64,000 nt of DNA from G965197405 sp965197405 (GTDB taxonomy: Bacteria; Chloroflexota; Dehalococcoidia; Lucifugimonadales; JAGWBF01). The translations under genes and the position numbers were made by a program. Below the pieces are notes generated by a model. It worked only from the letters and a program-made list of their open reading frames with translations. It made no database searches and was not told the DNA's origin. Below are positions 61,320 to 64,000 of the stretch, in pieces. Location: positions 620,001-684,000 of the forward strand of contig OZ240206.1 in NCBI GenBank assembly GCA_965197405.1, in the 5' to 3' direction. Numbering within the stretch: position 1 is the first letter of the stretch; every line of letters begins with the position of its first letter.

Positions 61320-61590
61320 GGGGTGGCTTGGAGTGGGCCGAGAAAACCCATTATGAGGTGGGCATCAAGGGTTTGTATGTGATAGGTTGGCAAGGGCCCA
61401 TTCGAAGTTTTCTAGCCAGGACCTCTCCGGGTCCCAGGGCGATGGTAGACATTCGCCTGGGCCCAACCAACCTTGCTATCTATAGGGGACTAGCGACCCT
61501 TTCGGGTCCAGACAGATGCCTACCATCGCCCCCGGTTACTTAAGTATTCTATCATCTATCACCTCCCGGCGTCCTTCGGGACACCTTTTT
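61320..61590 (+). ncRNA. Putative structured RNA ending at an intrinsic terminator
   Basis: No credible protein lies here. Pairings seen: GGTTGG (61385-61390)/CCAACC (61467-61472) stacked on GGGCCC (61394-61399)/GGGCCC (61459-61464); GGACC/GGTCC hairpin (61419-61434); GACCC/GGGTC hairpin (61495-61508). A 12-bp complement GGGCGATGGTAG (61437-61448)/CTACCATCGCCC (61520-61531) crosses the first domain. It ends in the terminator at 61568. It does not match tmRNA, RNase P, SRP or 6S RNA motifs that I know. Confidence 0.4.
61568..61590 (+). terminator. Intrinsic terminator with TTCG tetraloop
   Basis: GGCGTCC-TTCG-GGACACC (one mismatch) followed by five T. Strong Rho-independent form. Bases 61591-61735 beyond it hold only the tandem repeat CTTTTGTACG twice (61678-61697) and no gene. 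Confidence 0.8.
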
Positions 61591-61735
61591 AAATTACCGC
61601 CAAAGCAGCATACTGATTATATTCTCCCAAGTAGCCTGTGTCAAGAGGAATTGAAGCGCATCATCACGACTTCGCGACTTTTGTACGCTTTTGTACGAAT
61701 GTGATGAGGACCCCCATGCTACCCCGGTTGAGAAG

Positions 61736-61932
61736 CAGGGCCTTTTAATTCTCTGCGCTCATTGAATACAGGCCCCCGCTACATGTCATTCCGAACGCAG
61801 CGAAGCGGAGTGAGGAATCTAAAATGCCGCTTAACAAGAACAGGAATCGAGCCGTACCAGCCAGAACCGGGACGCGGTCAGGCAGGATTTTAGACCCCTC
61901 GCTCCGCTCGGGGTGACAATTGAAAGACCCTG
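61736..61932. repeat. MITE-like element, copy 11
   Basis: 197 bp, ends CAGGGCCTTTTAATT and CAGGGTCTTTCAATT (inverted). Perfect direct repeat GGTTGAGAAGC on both sides (61726-61736, 61933-61943). Confidence 0.9.
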
Positions 61933-61982
61933 GGTTGAGAAGCGGCTGCGGTTGACTGCAGCGGTAATTTAAACTTGGGGGT

Positions 61983-62456
61983 TCATGCAGTCCGCCTCAG
62001 CGCGCGCTGCGCCTCCCGGTCTTTTTCACGGTCTATAATAGTCCTGCGCTTGTCATATTGTCTCTTGCCCCGTACCAGACCTAGCTCCACCTTGGCTACA
62101 TGATTCTTCACGTAGAGCCTCAGTGGTACAATGGTCAGCCCCTTTTGGGTCACACTTGCTATCAGACTCGCTATCTGGTCCCTATGCAGGAGGAGCTTCC
62201 GGGGCCGGACGGGGTCGTGGTTGTAGATACCGCCGGCAGCGTATAGAGCTATGTGGGCATTGACAAGCCATAGCTCGCCGTCCTGGGGCCTGGCATAGGC
62301 CTCGCGTATGTTCGCGCGCCCTGCCCGTATGGATTTTATCTCCGTACCCTTGAGGACCAGCCCGGCCTCGACGCGCTCCAAGACTTCGTAATCGTGGTAC
62401 GCTTTTCTGTTGACGGCTATCGGCTTGTCATTATCCGTTTTCTTTTTCGCGGGCAC
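61983..62456 (-). CDS. smpB: SsrA-binding protein SmpB
   Basis: 157-aa partner of tmRNA in ribosome rescue. It shows NRKAYHDYEVLERVEAGLVL, GTEIKSIRAGRANIREAYA and the basic C-terminal GLVRGKRQYDKRRTIIDRE. Its start overlaps the end of the protease gene upstream by 26 bp, so the two are co-transcribed. No tmRNA gene is seen in the window. Confidence 0.96.
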   Translation of the reverse strand: MPAKKKTDNDKPIAVNRKAYHDYEVLERVEAGLVLKGTEIKSIRAGRANIREAYARPQDGELWLVNAHIALYAAGGIYNHDPVRPRKLLLHRDQIASLIASVTQKGLTIVPLRLYVKNHVAKVELGLVRGKRQYDKRRTIIDREKDREAQRALRRTA

Positions 62457-63663
62457 TTACCTTGGCCTCCAGGATTTCAATAGCTTTGTCCAGTTGAAGG
62501 TCTTCCGAGCCGTCCTCCGGCTGCGTGACCACCAGGTCGGGTTCAAGTCCGTCTCCCTCTATGAGAGTCCCCCCAGGAGTGTACCAACGCGCCGTGGTGA
62601 AGTACAGTCCCGAGCCATCGTTTAGCTGGCGGAGAGTGTTAACGCTGCCTTTGCCAAAGGTTTTAACGCCAACGACGGGGGCCCTGTTGAAGTCTATCAA
62701 AGCGCCCGCCAGGACTTCGCTGCCACTCGCGCTGAACTCGTTAACCAGCAATACCAAGGGTATGTCCGTTGCCAGCCCTCCCAACCTTACGGGCCACTCC
62801 TTGCGCCCGCCACGGCCGTCAATTTCGGTGAGCACAGACCCGTCCTTTATGAAATGGCTCGTCACATTTACGACGGAATTCAGCAGCCCACCAGGATTAT
62901 TCCGGACATCGAGGACGATCCCGCGCCCACCGAGCCTATCCACCCGCCTTAGAGCTTCGATCAACTCCTCGTTGGTGTCCTGCGTGAAGCTGGTTATTCG
63001 CAGGTGAGCGATCCGTCCTGCCAGCATCCTCATGCTAACGCTTTTTACCTCTATGACATCTCGAAGGATGCGCACGCTGACAGGGTCGCCACCGCTTTGG
63101 TGGAGGATGAGCAGGTCCACAGGCTCGCCCTTGGGGCCTCGTATGAGACTCACCGCTTCCATGAGACTGATGCCGTCTGTGCTTTCACCATCTATCTGGA
63201 GGATGATGTCTCCAGGAAGCACCCCTGCCCTGTCGGCAGGGGTATCGGGTATGGGGGCCACAATGGTAATCCGCCCATCCCTCATGGCTACCTCTGCGCC
63301 TATGCCCTCGAAGAAGCCTTTGAAATCCTGGGAGTCCATAGAGTACTGATGGGCCGTCAGGTACGACGCATAGGGGTCGTTCAGCGATTCCAGCATTCCC
63401 CTGATGGCCCCATCGCTCAGCTCGCCGGCATCCAGGGAATTGCCCTGAAAATGCTCACGCTTGAGGGTATTCCAGACCTCGAAAACTTTATTGAACTCCT
63501 CGGGGACACCATCAGGTACGGTAGCGACATCACCGGAAGGCGGTTCTGAGCCGGCGTCCCTATTCTGTCGGCTCAGCTGGAAGCTCCAACTGCCTATGGC
63601 AATGGCGAGAGCCAAAATGGCTACGAGAAGAATGGGAGAGATGCTATTCCTAAGCTTACGCAA
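62431..63663 (-). CDS. ctpA: S41-family C-terminal processing protease (CtpA-like)
   Basis: 410 aa. An N-terminal membrane anchor or signal (ILLVAILALAIAIGSWSFQL) is followed by a PDZ domain (about 100-185; AGVLPGDIILQIDGEST). In the peptidase core the Ser is in NEFSASGSEVLAGAL and the Lys in GVKTFGKGSVNT. Likely a cell-envelope protease. The start is TTG 63663 after AGGTAGGG, nine bases past the upstream gene's stop. Confidence 0.94.
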   Translation of the reverse strand: MRKLRNSISPILLVAILALAIAIGSWSFQLSRQNRDAGSEPPSGDVATVPDGVPEEFNKVFEVWNTLKREHFQGNSLDAGELSDGAIRGMLESLNDPYASYLTAHQYSMDSQDFKGFFEGIGAEVAMRDGRITIVAPIPDTPADRAGVLPGDIILQIDGESTDGISLMEAVSLIRGPKGEPVDLLILHQSGGDPVSVRILRDVIEVKSVSMRMLAGRIAHLRITSFTQDTNEELIEALRRVDRLGGRGIVLDVRNNPGGLLNSVVNVTSHFIKDGSVLTEIDGRGGRKEWPVRLGGLATDIPLVLLVNEFSASGSEVLAGALIDFNRAPVVGVKTFGKGSVNTLRQLNDGSGLYFTTARWYTPGGTLIEGDGLEPDLVVTQPEDGSEDLQLDKAIEILEAKVSAREKENG

Positions 63664-63672
63664 CGACAGACC

Positions 63673-64000
63673 CTACCTGATCATGCGTCGTACAGCCTCA
63701 ATCAAGTCCGATACCAGCTCATCACTAAAATCGTTGTGACTGAACCCGTGGACGATAGCGTTTCTGTATTCCTGTATGCTGGTCAAATTATGATATTCGT
63801 CCCTGGAAATGACGCCCTGAAAAATCGCCTGGTCTAGGACATAGCCAGCCGTGGTGATACCCGTACTCGATACTCCCTGTGCTGCAATCAATACCCTGAT
63901 TGCAGCCTCACAAGCCGACCAAGCAAGTAAAAGAGCGGCTTCGGAAAGGCCCGATCCAAGGGCCTTCTCAGCTTCCTCAATCCGCCGGAGGATGTTTTCA
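63673..64000 (-). CDS. HEPN-like protein, C-terminal part (truncated by window edge)
   Basis: The frame stays open to the right edge, giving at least 109 residues. It is helical: RIEEAEKALGSGLSEAALLL, then WSACEAAIRVL. A HEPN-type RNase motif R-N-x3-H is seen in EYRNAIVHGFS. The form recalls the REase_AHJR-like/HEPN proteins that have an N-terminal part elsewhere. A TTG at 63891 could give a short 72-aa version but the upstream frame fits the same fold. First gene of a unit with the protease and smpB. Confidence 0.7.
   Translation of the reverse strand, partial: ENILRRIEEAEKALGSGLSEAALLLAWSACEAAIRVLIAAQGVSSTGITTAGYVLDQAIFQGVISRDEYHNLTSIQEYRNAIVHGFSHNDFSDELVSDLIEAVRRMIR

Noticed and set aside
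61328..61543. 71-codon frame after the transglutaminase gene
   Set aside because: Starts at a TTG without a ribosome-binding site and overlaps strongly base-paired sequence; more likely non-coding RNA.
61305..61590. RNase P RNA, SRP RNA or 6S RNA
   Set aside because: The conserved GAGGAAAGTCC block of RNase P and the GGTCAGGTCCGGAAGGAAGC block of SRP RNA are absent; no 6S-like long open-bubble hairpin is seen.
7371..61932. CRISPR arrays
   Set aside because: The repeats are dispersed, palindromic and irregularly spaced; nowhere are there regular repeats with unique spacers, and no cas genes are present.
61181..61982. tmRNA (ssrA) next to smpB
   Set aside because: I looked for the alanine-tRNA-like ends, the GGTTTCGAC-type 5' end and a tag frame ending in ALAA on both strands; none was found.

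Overview
The window is GC-rich chromosomal DNA from a bacterium, most probably a Chloroflexota member near Dehalococcoidia/SAR202. That placement is inferred from several LLM-class flavin/F420 oxidoreductases beside paralogous PF04909 amidohydrolases and SDR dehydrogenases, the class-V aminotransferase next to serA, a HemQ-type coproheme decarboxylase, DUF1015, and the style of intergenic repeats. No marker gene settles it. There is no rRNA, prophage, plasmid or CRISPR array; one tRNA (Leu, UAG) is present.

Layout: 1-9.6 kb holds an amidase (cut by the left edge), lepA, an orphan oppD-oppF pair, tRNA-Leu, and a nitrilase / LLM oxidoreductase / dihydropyrimidinase group that looks like cyclic-amide (pyrimidine or hydantoin) breakdown, with a divergent GlcG-like gene. 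9.6-18.2 kb is a mirrored catabolic cluster: amidohydrolase-SDR-LLM on the plus strand faces LLM-deaminase-amidohydrolase-amidohydrolase-SDR on the minus strand. 18.4-30.4 kb holds hicAB, tsaD, a frameshifted IS5-like insertion sequence, DUF1015, serA with a class-V aminotransferase, tyrS and ribF. 30.4-37.8 kb holds an Lrp regulator, aconitase, hemQ, and a divergent siroheme nitrite/sulfite reductase behind a structured leader. 38-47.3 kb holds rarA, a CPBP protease, trpA-aroH-aroF-lysA, a PaREP1/HEPN-like gene, holB and an HNH nuclease. 47.4-55.9 kb holds gnd, a McrB/McrC restriction pair, two VOC genes, acs and an Asp-box repeat protein. 56.3-64 kb holds moxR-DUF58-transglutaminase, a probable structured RNA, smpB, a CtpA-type protease and a HEPN-like gene cut by the right edge.

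The most striking content lies between the genes. One repeat family (about 155-225 bp, ends CAGGGTCTTT, about ten copies) has terminal inverted repeats, and many copies are flanked by perfect or near-perfect 10-11 bp direct repeats. It therefore behaves like a MITE moved by a transposase that is absent here. One copy carries the IS5-like element, and a nearly identical empty copy 17 kb away shows the target exactly. Two copies sit at the ribosome-binding site of a gene (an SDR and trpA), with the site duplicated so that it survives. A second family of paired hairpins sits mostly at 3' gene ends and even supplies the serA stop codon. Other points of note are a pseudoknot-capable RNA before smpB, a probable attenuator before the sulfite/nitrite reductase, a McrB whose recognition half is far more AT-rich than the rest of its operon, and a transglutaminase with Ser at the expected catalytic Cys.
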